Shown piece by piece: positions 21,770 through 32,470 of a stretch of DNA of 64,000 bases. The notes beneath the pieces were generated by a model. The model worked only from the letters and a program-made list of their open reading frames with translations, did no database searches and was not told the origin of the DNA. How positions within the stretch are numbered: the stretch's first letter is position 1; each line of letters begins with the position of its first letter. Source of the DNA: Hexactinellida sp. DTS-2022 (lineage: Eukaryota; Porifera; Hexactinellida). Both the position numbers and the translations under genes were made by a program. The stretch is from assembly GCA_028753945.1 (NCBI GenBank), contig JAPNXP010000006.1:1240001-1304000 (forward strand), given 5' to 3'.

Positions 21770-22033
21770 TCTATTTATACTTCAGACCCCACATCAGCTT
21801 ATTAATTAATCAAATGAGATAATCTAACATAAATGAGAGTGCTGTTAATCTAATATTTGCTTGTAGTTTGTATTAATTAGAAATGAAAAATACAGTAAAT
21901 GATAAATAAGAGATAAAGATTCAATAGAATAATGGATAAATATGAAATTAGGCTAAACCATAGCATAGCATATCAGAATGCTATGACTAAACTAGCAAAA
22001 CTTTCAAAGGTATTACTTACGATTAATATCAGT

Positions 22034-22750
22034 CTAACCAAGGACTTTATATTTGGAATCTGGTACACTTTCAGTTTCAGGTTGAATTCCCTCTTCAGTA
22101 GGTTTACAACTTAAATAAACAGCTGCGATTTCAATTTCTTCTATCATTTCTCTGGCAGTAAGATGGTTTTCTCGAAATAAATTCAGGATTTTTGTTTGGT
22201 TAAGTGCGTCGTGTAACGCTTTTACTTTTTTATATTTCGCAAAACTAACTTGATATGTTAAAGGAACATACTTATTTGCATATTTGGCGCATTCAAAAGC
22301 AAAATTACTCAAGTAATTAGCTGTCGCTTCCTGAGAAATTGATTCAGGGCATTTCAATAGATCGATTTCATTTTTAAAATCATCAAGCTGAGACTTTAAG
22401 ATGTCAATAAAGCCTAATCGAGAGTTCTTCCCATCACGGGAATAGAATAGAGCTTCTAGTCTAGGTTCACAGTTATCGCTTAGAAATTTAATACTGTTAA
22501 ATTTGAAATAAAAATTTGTATAAACACCAATCCCAGTTTCTATTACTCCTTTCAGTTCTTTAAGATTTGTATTCAAATCCAAACTGATTTTACCTCTCGC
22601 TCCTTGAAACCAGTTATAATATGATTCTTTGGGCGTTCGTCCTGTTTCGAGATCATCCAATAGCTTTAGACAGCAGTTTATATCAACTATCAGCCCTGTA
22701 TAAGCTGACATTATTTCTTCACGAGATATAGGAGTTTGGTAACTCGCCAT
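22034..22750 (-). CDS. hypothetical protein, 238 aa
   Basis: ATG at 22750 (MASYQTPISREEIMSAYTGL). A long uninterrupted frame, predicted mostly helical, with several Leu/Lys-rich stretches, no signal peptide, no membrane segment and no motif that I recognise. The C-terminus is acidic and polar (EEGIQPETESVPDSKY). A GT donor-like site lies just before the stop, so another exon could follow. It shares strand with the NHL-like gene 0.9 kb upstream. The length of the frame in AT-rich DNA supports a real gene; function unknown. Confidence 0.55.
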   Translation of the reverse strand: MASYQTPISREEIMSAYTGLIVDINCCLKLLDDLETGRTPKESYYNWFQGARGKISLDLNTNLKELKGVIETGIGVYTNFYFKFNSIKFLSDNCEPRLEALFYSRDGKNSRLGFIDILKSQLDDFKNEIDLLKCPESISQEATANYLSNFAFECAKYANKYVPLTYQVSFAKYKKVKALHDALNQTKILNLFRENHLTAREMIEEIEIAAVYLSCKPTEEGIQPETESVPDSKYKVLG

Positions 22751-22894
22751 TACTTTGGTTAAAGTGCTAAAATTTGTAATGGAAATAATTATCGTTGGAT
22801 TTGGGTTTACCTCGTTATAAGTGGACTTAATTAACTATTTTATCCGTCTGGGAAATATAATTTAGTTTTAGTTAGTATTCCGTTACAGTATATC

Positions 22895-23400
22895 TGACCA
22901 TGGCCTACTATATATACGGCTACACATGCTATCGAATCATAAGAAAAAATAAGAGTCCAGTTTTGTGATTTTATTCTAAGCTAAACTATGCTTCCTATTG
23001 GAATAATTTGCATTGTATATGGGGTAATCAACCATTGCGAGTCCAATGGAACGACTTTTGAGAATCTGAGATTTGTGGTTTAGCTGTTTAGTCGCCATTT
23101 AACGATGACATCATAAATATACTATACGAGCCCTTCGGTCTCGGTCGATTTGCGACTGATCGGTGCTACGCACCTCAAGTTAACGTCCGCTGTGCGGCTT
23201 TACTCCTCACCCCTTCGAACATGGAAAATGGTAGAAAGGGACGTTATATAAATCCCTTTATAACATTTCCATAGTTTTAACTTGTTTTTCATATTCTAAG
23301 TTTATAAATGCGAAATTCTTGTTCCTATATAGTTATAGTACATTTATGACGTCTAGCATTACTAGTTATGGAGATAAATATAAATAACCTATTTATCAAT
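22895..23400. repeat. foldback arm plus hairpin-cluster repeat
   Basis: 22895-23108 is a left arm of the 25083-type foldback. 23124-23215 holds a chain of short perfect hairpins: GAGCCCTTCGGTCTC, GGTCGATTTGCGACTGATC, GGTGCTACGCACC, with GTCCGCTGTGCGGC after them. The same chain recurs at 33400-33490 and, in part, at 44800-44835. Bases after it up to 23400 match 33490-33570. Confidence 0.6.
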
Positions 23401-23661
23401 GGATTTTAAGTAATCCATGGTATAATCAGTGGTATGGACTTATATATTGAAGGTCACGGGTATACATATAATACGTATTACATTATACGTAATACGTATC
23501 CAATAAAGAATTAATAAGTAACTAAGATTAAATCCAACAATTTACACGTGTAGCCAATAATTCAATGCTTGCTATAGTATGGATAATAATAATTTGAAAC
23601 AATCAAGTTTTGATTTCTTGTACAAACAAAAATAATGGAATATTCTATAACACCTGACAAG

Positions 23662-24489
23662 TTATAATAACACTATGCGCTTTGGGCCAGCCTTACACGC
23701 AACAAATATAAAATTGTCGCTACCGATAGCGATACCGCGAGGAAGCAAACAATCCAAGTTTCCCGCCTCAATCAGACTCAGTAAGACGCCATCTGGGCTT
23801 AGCACCTTAATCAGATGCAGATAGTAATCTGCTATCAGAAAGTTCCCTTTGGGATCAATACAGAAAGATAACGAGCTTCGGATAGAAGGCCCGGATTTAT
23901 TCGTGCTGACAATCATTAATAAATTTCCTTTCACAGAATTAATTAATGATATAAGATTATTTTTTAGCTCAAGTGCGTATACAGTTCCCATCCGAACTTT
24001 AATACTGTGACATTGTTTAATTATGTCTCGACCGAAATCTCTCTTTTTACTCAAATTTGTATCTAGCACAGAGATCAGCTGATGGTCAGGCTCAACAACA
24101 AATATTTCATCATTATCGGAGGCTATCCCGACTGGCTCATGGAAATTATCGTTAGTGCCGACTAGTTGGTAATCAGTGAATTTACATACTTGTGAATTGT
24201 TACAATCTGTCACAAAAACTGAATCATCACACACTGTAATACAATGAGGATCTAAGAGAACATTTTCACCAAACTGCCGAACAAATTCACCAGTTTTTGT
24301 CCACACTTGAATAGCTCTACAAAGTATATCTCGATTGACTATGTATAATAAGCCTTTGTCATCGTCCAGGAAAATATCCATTGGACCTCGAATAGGATTA
24401 GAGTCAGACTCGAATTGTCCAGGCGTATTTCTACAAAACAGATCTTCTGAATAATAATGGGGAGATCTGCCATCAGTTTGGGACGACAT
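23662..24489 (-). CDS. NHL-repeat-like protein
   Basis: Frame open from 24531; the likely start is the Met at 24489 (MSSQTDGRSPHYYSEDLFC), because the residues before it look like leader. It has about five degenerate NHL blades (GLLYIVNRD, DSVFVTDCNNSQVCKF, DEIFVVEPDHQLISVLD, GNFLIADYYLHLIKVLSPDG, FIFVACKAG). It lacks the coiled-coil leader of the other family members, so it is either a shorter relative or lacks an upstream exon. No frameshift. An adapter or scaffold role is only inferred from the fold. Confidence 0.7.
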   Translation of the reverse strand: MSSQTDGRSPHYYSEDLFCRNTPGQFESDSNPIRGPMDIFLDDDKGLLYIVNRDILCRAIQVWTKTGEFVRQFGENVLLDPHCITVCDDSVFVTDCNNSQVCKFTDYQLVGTNDNFHEPVGIASDNDEIFVVEPDHQLISVLDTNLSKKRDFGRDIIKQCHSIKVRMGTVYALELKNNLISLINSVKGNLLMIVSTNKSGPSIRSSLSFCIDPKGNFLIADYYLHLIKVLSPDGVLLSLIEAGNLDCLLPRGIAIGSDNFIFVACKAGPKRIVLL

Positions 24490-24866
24490 TATTGTGAACT
24501 TCCTGTTTCCTGACCAGCAATATACATACACTAAGTTTATAAGAACTCAATACATATCAAATTGAGACGAATTTAAAGCAATTTTAAAACAAAACAACAT
24601 TTTGGCATTTCTATATAACACTAAATTATTCAACAGGTTACCGAACCACCTTATGCTACTTTCTATTGACTTTCATTTAAGCAAAACTCAATATCGACTA
24701 CACTTTCATCGATTGGATTAGCAAAAGGTTTTGAGCAAATGAAATGACCTTTATGGGGTGAATCGGGTGAGTGCTATAGCTAAATAGCTAAAAACGACAT
24801 ATCATGTAGAATTGCACTTTATGTAATAAATGGACACCTTATAGATGATACATGAAGCTCATTCAA

Positions 24867-26255
24867 ATTTTAAAGGGGAAAATTTCCAAAAAATACTCAA
24901 CTTTTTTGAAAATTTCCTCGTCTGCTCTACGCGCGTACTTCAGGGCCGTAGCCACTGGTCAGGTTTCAACCTGACCACTTTGGTTGATTAATTTCCCAAT
25001 GTGGCACAACTCGGTAAGGTTGGTCAGATTAACCTAACCACACTGTCAGGTTGGTCAAATTAACCTGACCCATGGCCTACCATGGCCTACTTAATATACG
25101 GCTATATATGTTCCCGAGAAGGCCAAGAAAGAAGAAGGCCAGTTTCTAATTTTCATTTTAGGATAAACTATGCCTCCTATTGTTGTTATTTGGGTTGTAT
25201 ATGTGGTAATCAACCATTGCGAGTCCAATGGAACCACTTTTGAGAATCTCAGATTTGTGGTTAAGCTGTTTAGGCGCCAATTCATGGTGACGGTAACAAT
25301 TTATGGTAAAATGAAAAAAAATTCACATATCATAAATTTCATTTTCTTCCTACTTTCTAATGATTTTATAATGGGAATACTAAATAGGGATATATTTCAT
25401 ACCCCCAAAAGCTACTAAATCACAAAATGGCGACATTCTAAAAATTTTACAAATTTATAAAGCAACCACATGCTAAATTACAAATAGAATCCGAGTTACA
25501 ACTTACTATCTTCGTCCATAAAACGTATATTATTGCTGGTTTATCCATATTAATTCTCATTATATATTCTGAAATGTTTACTAAGCATACGTATTAGCAA
25601 AATATCTTAATTTTCTCGTAGTTCTTTTAGACTCGAATTTTATATTTTGTATATTTGTTGTGTCATCATTAAATGGCGCCTAAACTGCTTAACCACAAAT
25701 CTGAGATTCTCAAGTGGTTCCATTGGACTCGCAATGGTTGATTACCCCATATACAACCCAAATAATAACAATAAGGGGCATAGTTTATCCTAGAATAAAA
25801 TTTATAAACTGGCCTTCTATTTTTTGGCCTTCTCGGTGACATACACGGCCGTATATTAAGTAGGTCATGATACACTAAGAAACTGTACCAGTGGACCCCT
25901 AACTTTGGGATGTGGAGAAGTTCAAGTTATAGTATTGATTGATAATAATTTGATATAAAATAACACAATGGAATGTTAGAAATGTATGGCTAGACAGACA
26001 GAACACAAATAACTGATTAGATGCCTGAACTTCCTCTCGACCAATTAGATAACTGTCTCAGTATTCTATAATGCACACTTAATATACTATAAGATAGAGT
26101 CTGATAGACCATAGCCTACTATGGATAGACTAAATATAGCCTTTCTAAACTTGAGTAGATCTGTGAATTTATTGAGAAAACTAGAGCAGAATTGGAATTA
26201 TTTTGAAAAACTTGAATTGAATTGGAATTATTTTCAAAATTTTCCCTATTTTAAA
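24867..26255. mobile_element. terminal-repeat element, copy 1, with 8-bp duplication
   Basis: Element 24875-26247 between perfect octamers ATTTTAAA (24867-24874 and 26248-26255). Ends GGGGAAAATTTCCAAAAAAT and AAAATTTTCCCT. Subterminal units of ACTCAA/TTGAGTAGA type repeat inside the right end. It matches the copy at 57865-59172 in ends and in the CGTCTGCTCTACGCGCGT segment. It carries the foldback at 25083-25870 and R2 at 25876-26110. No open frame. Confidence 0.75.
25083..25870. mobile_element. foldback MITE, 215-bp inverted repeats
   Basis: Left arm 25083-25290 and right arm 25668-25870 are inverted copies (GGCCTACTTAATATACGGC; ATGGTTGATTACCCCATATA; ATGGCGCCTAA). Single arms occur at 15505-15715, 22895-23108 and 60077-60160. 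No target duplication could be read. Confidence 0.65.
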
Positions 26256-26650
26256 GTGACCCGATCAGCAAAAAAATCAAAATTGTAACAAGACCCCTCA
26301 AAAAATTGAGATTGCCCAAATCTTGAGGGTCTTGTGAATATTTTGACCTCAAACCGTCTCCAAACCTTAAATAGTTCCCATATGATATGTTATGGAAAAA
26401 TGGTGTATCTACTAATTATAATACTTAGTTATATCTATATGTGCTACATACGTAAACAAATTGAATTTTTGAAAGAAAATCACATCGTGGGGTAGCCCCC
26501 CCATTTCTTCCCATAACTCGGAACAAAAATTTTTGCATAAAAAGTGAAAAATCCGAACCACTAGTCTGAATTCGAAAACTCACCGGTTTTGGAAAGATCT
26601 CAAAAGGGACGAACGATTAAGTGGAGCGTTTAGACACTGATATATAAAAG
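26256..26650. other. spacer, no gene seen
   Basis: No coding pattern or element ends recognised. Confidence 0.3.
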
Positions 26651-26654
26651 TACA

Positions 26655-26990
26655 TACTATTGTTAAGGAGTACAAGGTTTAATTACCCTAGCGGGCCTAG
26701 CCTATACAAATGCAGCAAGTGACTTCGGTTAATACTAATTCCCTGATGTAGACTGTCATTAATAGGGACACCAGGGGACCGTATGAATGTGTTCGTATTA
26801 TCCGGAGTAATTTACATGCATTTGTATAGGCTAGAGGAATTTAACTTTGTACTCCTTGACCAATATTTCCCTTATCAGTGTTCATATTGTGTACATGTTC
26901 ATACAATATACAGGTAACTATAGTAAACTCCTGATAACATATTTCGACGGTACCCTTATGTTTGTATTAACGAGAATCTACTGTATTAAC
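26655..26990. repeat. pogo-like MITE relic
   Basis: Inverted pieces GGAGTACAAGGTTTAATTAC and its counterpart AACTTTGTACTCC, with ATACAAATGCA near the centre on both sides, and ends resembling AACGAGAATCTACTGTA. Related copies at 29273, 50810 and 55880. Confidence 0.55.
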
Positions 26991-27010
26991 ATTCTATATG
27001 CCCATTTAAG

Positions 27011-27245
27011 TGCTAAAATGACCAAGATTCGTAAGGAGTTTATTCCCAACCGCAGCAAGGTTAAGAACGCCTCCTCTGCCGCAAAATGGCTCTGTAGGTG
27101 GGTTATCGCAATGGAGATATACGATAGAGTAACCAAGGTCGTGGCGCCTAAGAAGTTTTGTTTCCGCTTAAAGAAGCGGAAACAGAACTTAAACACTAAA
27201 TAGACAATGGGATTCCTGAAAGCTAAACGAGCTGAACATAAAGAG
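27011..27245 (+). pseudogene. dynein heavy chain exon relic 1 (stalk base)
   Basis: After an AG acceptor the frame reads AKMTKIRKEFIPN and VKNASSAAKWLCRWVIAMEI, then YDRVTKVVAPKK, a strongly conserved part of the dynein heavy chain before the second stalk helix. Two frame changes follow; the pieces LKEAETELKH and LKAKRAEHKEV in other frames are the start of that helix, ending at a GT donor. Broken, hence a pseudogene piece. Confidence 0.85.
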
Positions 27246-27709
27246 GTTTGTTGTTAGCATATAGTACATTAATTATTAAATTAGTCTATGGTTGTTAGTT
27301 GTATACTTAAGAACTTAATTATACTGTAGACTCAGTTATAACGTACTTGGGTTAGTAAGTACTAATTTATTTAACCGAGTTTATAAAGCAGTATGTATTT
27401 CTCTAATTATATCGGCCAACACTTTATAATGTAACGAATTTGTCTAGCAGAGTTAAAATAACGAGTAAACAACATTTGTGTGAAAACGAGTTCGTCTAGC
27501 AGAGTTCAATTATACAACCACTAATACAACCAACTTAACGACTTTATTGATTCTTGTAACAAACATGTTTGTGGAATAATATTGTGTTTAGGCTACAGAC
27601 TCAGAGTTCAGAGAAGAGTACACAGCACTAACCACAGAGAAATCTAGTCATCCTATTTCTACTGATTATGTCTGATAAGCAGTTTTTACAGAGCTTCTAA
27701 TGCACACAG

Positions 27710-27718
27710 TATAAATAG
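27710..27718 (+). promoter_or_regulatory. TATA box of NHL gene 27778
   Basis: TATAAATAG 60 bases before the ATG, same sequence as before copies A and B. Confidence 0.6.
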
Positions 27719-27777
27719 AATTCTGTAGCAACTAAATCAATAAACTGAATAGTATCAGAATCGAGCTCGAGTTTACA

Positions 27778-29022
27778 ATGGCGACACAGTTTCCAGAACC
27801 CATACCAGTACCACTCGTAGACCCAATAGCGACACAAATCAACCAATCGATAGACAGGTTGATACTCTCACTCCAGCAGAGAAGAGTCCAGCTGTTGACC
27901 GACTTAAGGGACAGCCGAGAGGAATTGAGAGCCAATCGGGTGTCGCGACAACAAATCGAGCTACAAATAGCAGAAACACGCGCACTTTTGGAAGGCCAAC
28001 TAATGCACAATAGGCACCATTCCATGCAGGAGAGAATAGTGGCAGAATTAGAAGCTACTCGAGCTGAAATTCAAGTCAATATCCCGCCTCCTCAAGACCT
28101 GAAGTTCCTGTGCGACACACGGGACCTAGAGGCACACATCTCCCGTCTGGGAGAGATTGCACAGATCGACATTCTTCCAGCAATGCCTGACTACGCTGCA
28201 TTCCTACAGCCCAGTGCTGCTGTTGGGAAAGAGGGATCAGCTCCTGGAGAGCTTAAGGGGCCAAGTGGTGTTACAATCGAACAAACATATGGACACATTT
28301 ATGTGGCCGATAGAGACAACAGCCGAATCCAAATATTCTCTGAAACAGGAGACTGTCTCAATCAATTCGGACATCAACACTTGAATAAGCCATGGGGCAT
28401 ATTAACCTACAAAGACAGCATATTTGTTACGGACGTAGGACTCAACGCTTTATTCCGATATAAGCTGTCAAATCTCACAATGATAAAGCGAGTAGGGAAG
28501 GAAGGATCAGGAAAGAAAGAATTCAATTATCCGGGACAACTCGCCATCTCTCCCAATCAACGCCTCTATGTCCCAGATCAATACAACAACAGAATCCAAA
28601 TCCTGTCTACAGATCTTGCTTTCCAAGACTCGCTACAACATAAAACTATGACAATACCTTTTGATGTTAAATTCACCAACAATGAAATGTTTGTGTTGAG
28701 CCGTGCAGACAATCCCTGTATCCACGTGTTTACACTATCAGGAGAGAAGTCCCGCTCCCTAGTTACCAGAGGAATAGGAAGGCAAGTTTCAGGAGCATAT
28801 TTCTTCTGTTTAGACGGACACAATAATATTGTCATCAGCGACTACTTAGCTGGCGTTATCAAGGTATTCTCTCCAGCAGGAGACCTCCTACACACGGTAG
28901 GACAGGAAGCACATCAAGATGGATTGGTTTTCTTGCCTCATGGCATTGCTATCCTCAACAACACTAAGTTAGTTTGTGTCTCTCTGAGTCCATACTTCGG
29001 TCTCCATATATTTACTCCTTAA
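27778..29022 (+). CDS. NHL-repeat protein, intact copy
   Basis: 414 residues, one exon. Residues 20-100 form a charged heptad-like coiled coil (SLQQRRVQLLTDLRDSREEL). A linker (101-147) with LPAMPDYAAFLQPSAAVG follows, then six NHL blades from about 148 to 414: GHIYVADRDNSRIQIF, DSIFVTDVGLNALF, QRLYVPDQYNNRIQIL, EMFVLSRADNPCIHVF, NIVISDYLAGVIKVFS and LVCVSLSPYFGLHIF. No RING, B-box or transmembrane part. Beta-propeller NHL domains in TRIM proteins bind RNA or protein; the partner here is unknown. The gene lies between two dynein relic exons on the same strand. It has a TATA box upstream and AATAAA 53 bases after the stop. Codon use is like its neighbours A and B. Confidence 0.9.
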   Translation: MATQFPEPIPVPLVDPIATQINQSIDRLILSLQQRRVQLLTDLRDSREELRANRVSRQQIELQIAETRALLEGQLMHNRHHSMQERIVAELEATRAEIQVNIPPPQDLKFLCDTRDLEAHISRLGEIAQIDILPAMPDYAAFLQPSAAVGKEGSAPGELKGPSGVTIEQTYGHIYVADRDNSRIQIFSETGDCLNQFGHQHLNKPWGILTYKDSIFVTDVGLNALFRYKLSNLTMIKRVGKEGSGKKEFNYPGQLAISPNQRLYVPDQYNNRIQILSTDLAFQDSLQHKTMTIPFDVKFTNNEMFVLSRADNPCIHVFTLSGEKSRSLVTRGIGRQVSGAYFFCLDGHNNIVISDYLAGVIKVFSPAGDLLHTVGQEAHQDGLVFLPHGIAILNNTKLVCVSLSPYFGLHIFTP

Positions 29023-29074
29023 CTGCTATTTCTGTTTATCTACTGTGCTTATTAACCAATTAATACATTGCTTT

Positions 29075-29080
29075 AATAAA
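29075..29080 (+). terminator. polyadenylation signal AATAAA
   Basis: AATAAA 53 bases after the stop of the NHL gene. Confidence 0.5.
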
Positions 29081-29272
29081 CTGAACTTGAACCCTTAGAA
29101 ACTTTGAATGGAACAAACCATGAACTATCCATTATTTTCAATCCTTTAATGTATATACTATATGGGTGCCATTCAGTCTGGTCACTAAACTATATTAAAT
29201 TATTACTTATTATTGGTTACAAGCTGATATATTATAGGTCTTATTTTTTCCCTTTACAAAGCCGAGTTATTA

Positions 29273-29438
29273 TAGTAGACTCTCGTTAATACGAATACGG
29301 ATAAGGGAAATATCGGTTAAGGAGTACAAGATTTAATTCCCCTCGCCTATACAAATGCATGTAAGTTGATACGAATTCCGGATAATACGAACAATTTCGA
29401 CGGTCCCCTAATGTTCCTACTAACGAGAATCTACTGTA
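29273..29438. mobile_element. pogo-like MITE
   Basis: AGTAGACTCTCGTTAATACG at one end and CTAACGAGAATCTACT at the other with TA beside it. Relatives occur at 29727-29930, 30054-30100 and 45540-45855. Confidence 0.6.
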
Positions 29439-29585
29439 TATTGAAAGGTGTTGGCCTATATAAATAAGCCATCAATCATTTACTACATACGATAGTACGT
29501 ATAAGTAAGGCATTAATCATTACTACCTGTTGTTGTTTGTTAGTCAAAGCAGATAAACTGTTCGCTGGACTTCAACCTATTTAAG

Positions 29586-29689
29586 GTGTTGGGAGACCCA
29601 GTTAAGATCAGAGCGTGGCATATAGCGGGATTGCCAGCCGACTCGTTTTCTAACGATAATGGAGTCATTGTTGATATGGCCAGGAGATG
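29586..29689 (+). pseudogene. dynein heavy chain exon relic 2
   Basis: Reads VLGDPVKIRAWHIAGLPADS then FSNDNGVIVDMARRW, the conserved piece after the dynein stalk (AAA5 region). AG acceptor before it and GTAAGT donor after it, phase matching the next exon at 30236. The roughly 100 residues normally between relic 1 and this one (second stalk helix) were not found. Confidence 0.9.
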
Positions 29690-30182
29690 GTAAGTACAGT
29701 GTTCAAATAGCAAATATTATATTACAGTAGAACCTCGTTAGTACGAACACGGTTAATAGTAACTTAATACGAATTTCCGGATCAGACGATTAAACAGTTC
29801 CACAAAATTAGGTCCCTACTATGGCTATTCAATTGGTATTACTCCGGTTAATACGAACTCCCGGATAAAGCGAACACATTTTTACCGTCCGTTGGTGTTC
29901 GTAATCTCGTATTAAGTTATTTCTGCCCCAAGCGAACATTTAATGTTAATTCTGTTCCTCTAATAGCAAGTTAGCCTATTAGCAAGAAAATTTGTGCGAA
30001 ATGCGATTTGCTATTAAGAGAATACTACTCTAAAATTGTTTGTTGCTATTACAGTAGACTCTTATTAATATCCGTGTTCCTATTAACGAGAGTCTACTGT
30101 CCCTAATGATATAATTTTATGTATTTTACTGTCCCAATTGAGCTGAGTTGAGTTAGTTATATTTTGTTCCGTGTTTGCTTAC

Positions 30183-30185
30183 ACG

Positions 30186-30221
<36 letters not shown>
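30183..30221 (+). repeat. GTT microsatellite
   Basis: About a dozen GTT units directly before the acceptor of the next dynein exon. Confidence 0.9.
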
Positions 30222-30223
<2 letters not shown>

Positions 30224-30235
30224 TCCTATATTTAG

Positions 30236-30450
30236 GTCCCTGATGATAGACCCACAAGGCCAGGCTAACAAATGGATTAAGAATTCACAGAAAGACAAGG
30301 GTTTTCACGTGGTTAAGCTTACACAGAGCGATTACATTCGAACTCTTGAGAACTGCATTCAGTTCGGCAGACCTGTTTTTATTGAGAATGTTTGAGAGGA
30401 ATTAGACCCTTCTTTGCCTCCGATCCTCGACTCTATCGCCTCTCACTAAG
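30236..30450 (+). pseudogene. dynein heavy chain exon relic 3
   Basis: Joined in phase to relic 2, it reads SLMIDPQGQANKWIKN then TLENCIQFGRPVFIENV, a stop (TGA at 30393-30395, where family members have Gly), and EELDPSLPPIL in the same frame. A single nonsense change thus breaks an otherwise conserved exon. The gene family powers cilia or cytoplasmic transport; this copy is not functional. Confidence 0.85.
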
Positions 30451-30589
30451 TGTGGAATCGTTAAAATGTGGGGTATGCCATTATCTCATCGTAGTTTTGT
30501 TTTTGTAAATTGAAATATTATGTTAGCTCTAAATGATGTTTCGAGATAATATCAAACAGAGATAAACTTAATATTGTACTATCATTCAG

Positions 30590-32230
30590 GTCGGTTTCGT
30601 TGAGTAACTCAGTATCTGTTCTTGTTGAATACGATCGCTAGCTGGTCGAGTGAGCAGGTTTTAATGTCTTTCATCAGTGATTCGAACAGTTCAAGACTGA
30701 TATGCGAGGTGTCGACAAAGATCAATTTAATGTAGTGTACCAAGTAGTAATGACTGAATGAAGCACAGCCACTCATTGGTTGACATTGGGAGTACCCTAT
30801 CATTCAGGTATAGAAAGTCAGATGGGGGAAGGAATAGTATCAGGGCATTATGAAAGTGGACACAGTTAAACACAATAACAATGGGATTAGATCGAAATAT
30901 TTCCTAGTATGCTCAAACCAACCTGCGTGTTCAGGGGGGGGTCAATCGACAGATACTTGACCCATAGCCAGGTGGTGGGTCCCATTTAAAAAAATATTTC
31001 ATGAAGTACCTGGTACTTCATGAGGGTACGAATCAATATTATTGCGAAATTTTGCATCAAATTATCAAGAATTTACACTAAGGGTAATTTTTTTAAATCT
31101 TATCACACCTAAAGTTGAGAATTGCTGACTAATTAAAATTGTAAAAAAATTTAAAAAGTGTGTTTTTGGGTAAAAATTCTCATAGGAGGACTTCAGGGAC
31201 CAGATGTAATTAACTTTGTATCAATTTATGCTAATCTGACACAGGTGACAACTCCAGAGTGTCACTTGTGGCAAATACTGAATGGGTGTAGGGGTCCAAA
31301 AGCAATAAATTCGTTAAGTACTTGGTACTTCGTGAGGAGGGGTGGGTGGGTATGCCCTAAAAATATATTTTTCCATGAAGTCACCTATGGATTAGTATTC
31401 TTAAGATTGACCCCCCCCCTGGCGTGTTAATAGAGTTGTGTCATATCCTATTTGGTGGTAGAAAGGTAGATTGTCAATCGTTTCAGGCATTAATTATCGG
31501 AACAGAATAGTTAGGAGAACAGCTGATCGCTCCGTAAGGAATCCACATAAATCCTTACGACCATTTTGTAAACTGAGAAGTGCTAACTGCTATCAGCTAT
31601 ATAGCGTACACTCAAGCACTGATTGGTCCAAGAAGTCGACTTCAAGAATATAGCAGAAGAGAACTCCTGAATGGTTAAATGCCCAAACGCCCACACCTTC
31701 TTTACAATGCCTACCGCTTCTTTGGTATAGAATTCGTGCGCTAATCCCAAACAATGGCATTCTATCTCCACATGGTTAATGGTCATGGTCACAGTTACCA
31801 TGGAAGTCAATTCTCGACTGGCTACACTCAGTAATTCGATTCGTCCAATCTTGTAGAGGCAATCCCACACGCATTTAGCAAATAGTTCCAACTTTATTAC
31901 TTTGGCTAATTCCTTTAGAGCCATCCTGGTGAGCAGCCGGCGTATCAAGTAACAGGTCAGTTCTCTGTACAGTTGTGTTAGCGTCTGGATAGTCACCGAC
32001 TCGTCCTTCAAGAGTGCCGCGAAGAGGGACGCATTCACGGGTATCAGAGAAAGCTGGTTAATTTCGTCATAGCGAGACAGTAGACTCCTACACACTCCCA
32101 ACTTTTTAAGGTCCACAATTTGCTTCTTGAAGTATAGTTCTCTATTTTCTGGAGAAAAGCCTAGCACCTGATTAAACCTGTCTATTTGAAGCGTGTGCTG
32201 AGAGGAAATATCTGTCCAAGCACTGGTCTA
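30590..32230 (-). pseudogene. NLR (NACHT-LRR) relic, minus arm
   Basis: On the minus strand 32210-31583: DRFNQVLGFSPENRELYFKK, a NACHT-adjacent helical part typical of NLR proteins, then SLIPVNASLFAALLKDES and TLTQLYRELTCYLIRRLL, and FGHLTIQEFSSAIFL, the usual NLR helix before the repeats. Further down (30803-30609) lies HIKLIF-type LRR text, VHYIKLIFVDTSHISLELF. A MITE (30932-31421) separates the two. NLR proteins are cytosolic immune sensors; only the C-terminal NACHT helical part and one or two repeats remain. An inverted second copy is at 39440-40720. Confidence 0.7.
30932..31421. mobile_element. MITE with C/G-rich hAT-like ends
   Basis: Starts CAGGGGGGGGTCAATC, ends GATTGACCCCCCCCCTG; flanks GCGTGTT on both sides (7 bases). 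The inverted NLR copy near 40340-40360 shows the site without the insertion. Confidence 0.75.
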
Positions 32231-32470
32231 GATGTTACGATATCTCTGGTCCTCGGGAGTACGATCCTTGGGAAAGGCCGTAGGTTGGCAGTACGGGCAG
32301 ACTATGACTACGGGTCTTAGTATTCACATGCCGGCAGTACGGACTGGTAACCATGTGGAAGAACACATGGTCAGTACGCTGTAGGTAACAGAGAGCTGCA
32401 GGGCAGTAATCCTCCTGATGAGTCCCTGCAATGGAATGAAACCACTCACATAACATCCCTATGAGTTGGG
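32230..32470. repeat. GC-rich repeat, related to 39665-39885
   Basis: Inverse of a stretch with TTCCATTGCAGGGACTCATC and CCGTACTGCCGGC; the 39665-39885 block has the corresponding words CCCATTACAGGGACTCCTC and CCCGTACTGCCGC. Looks like an unidentified SINE-like unit. Confidence 0.45.
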
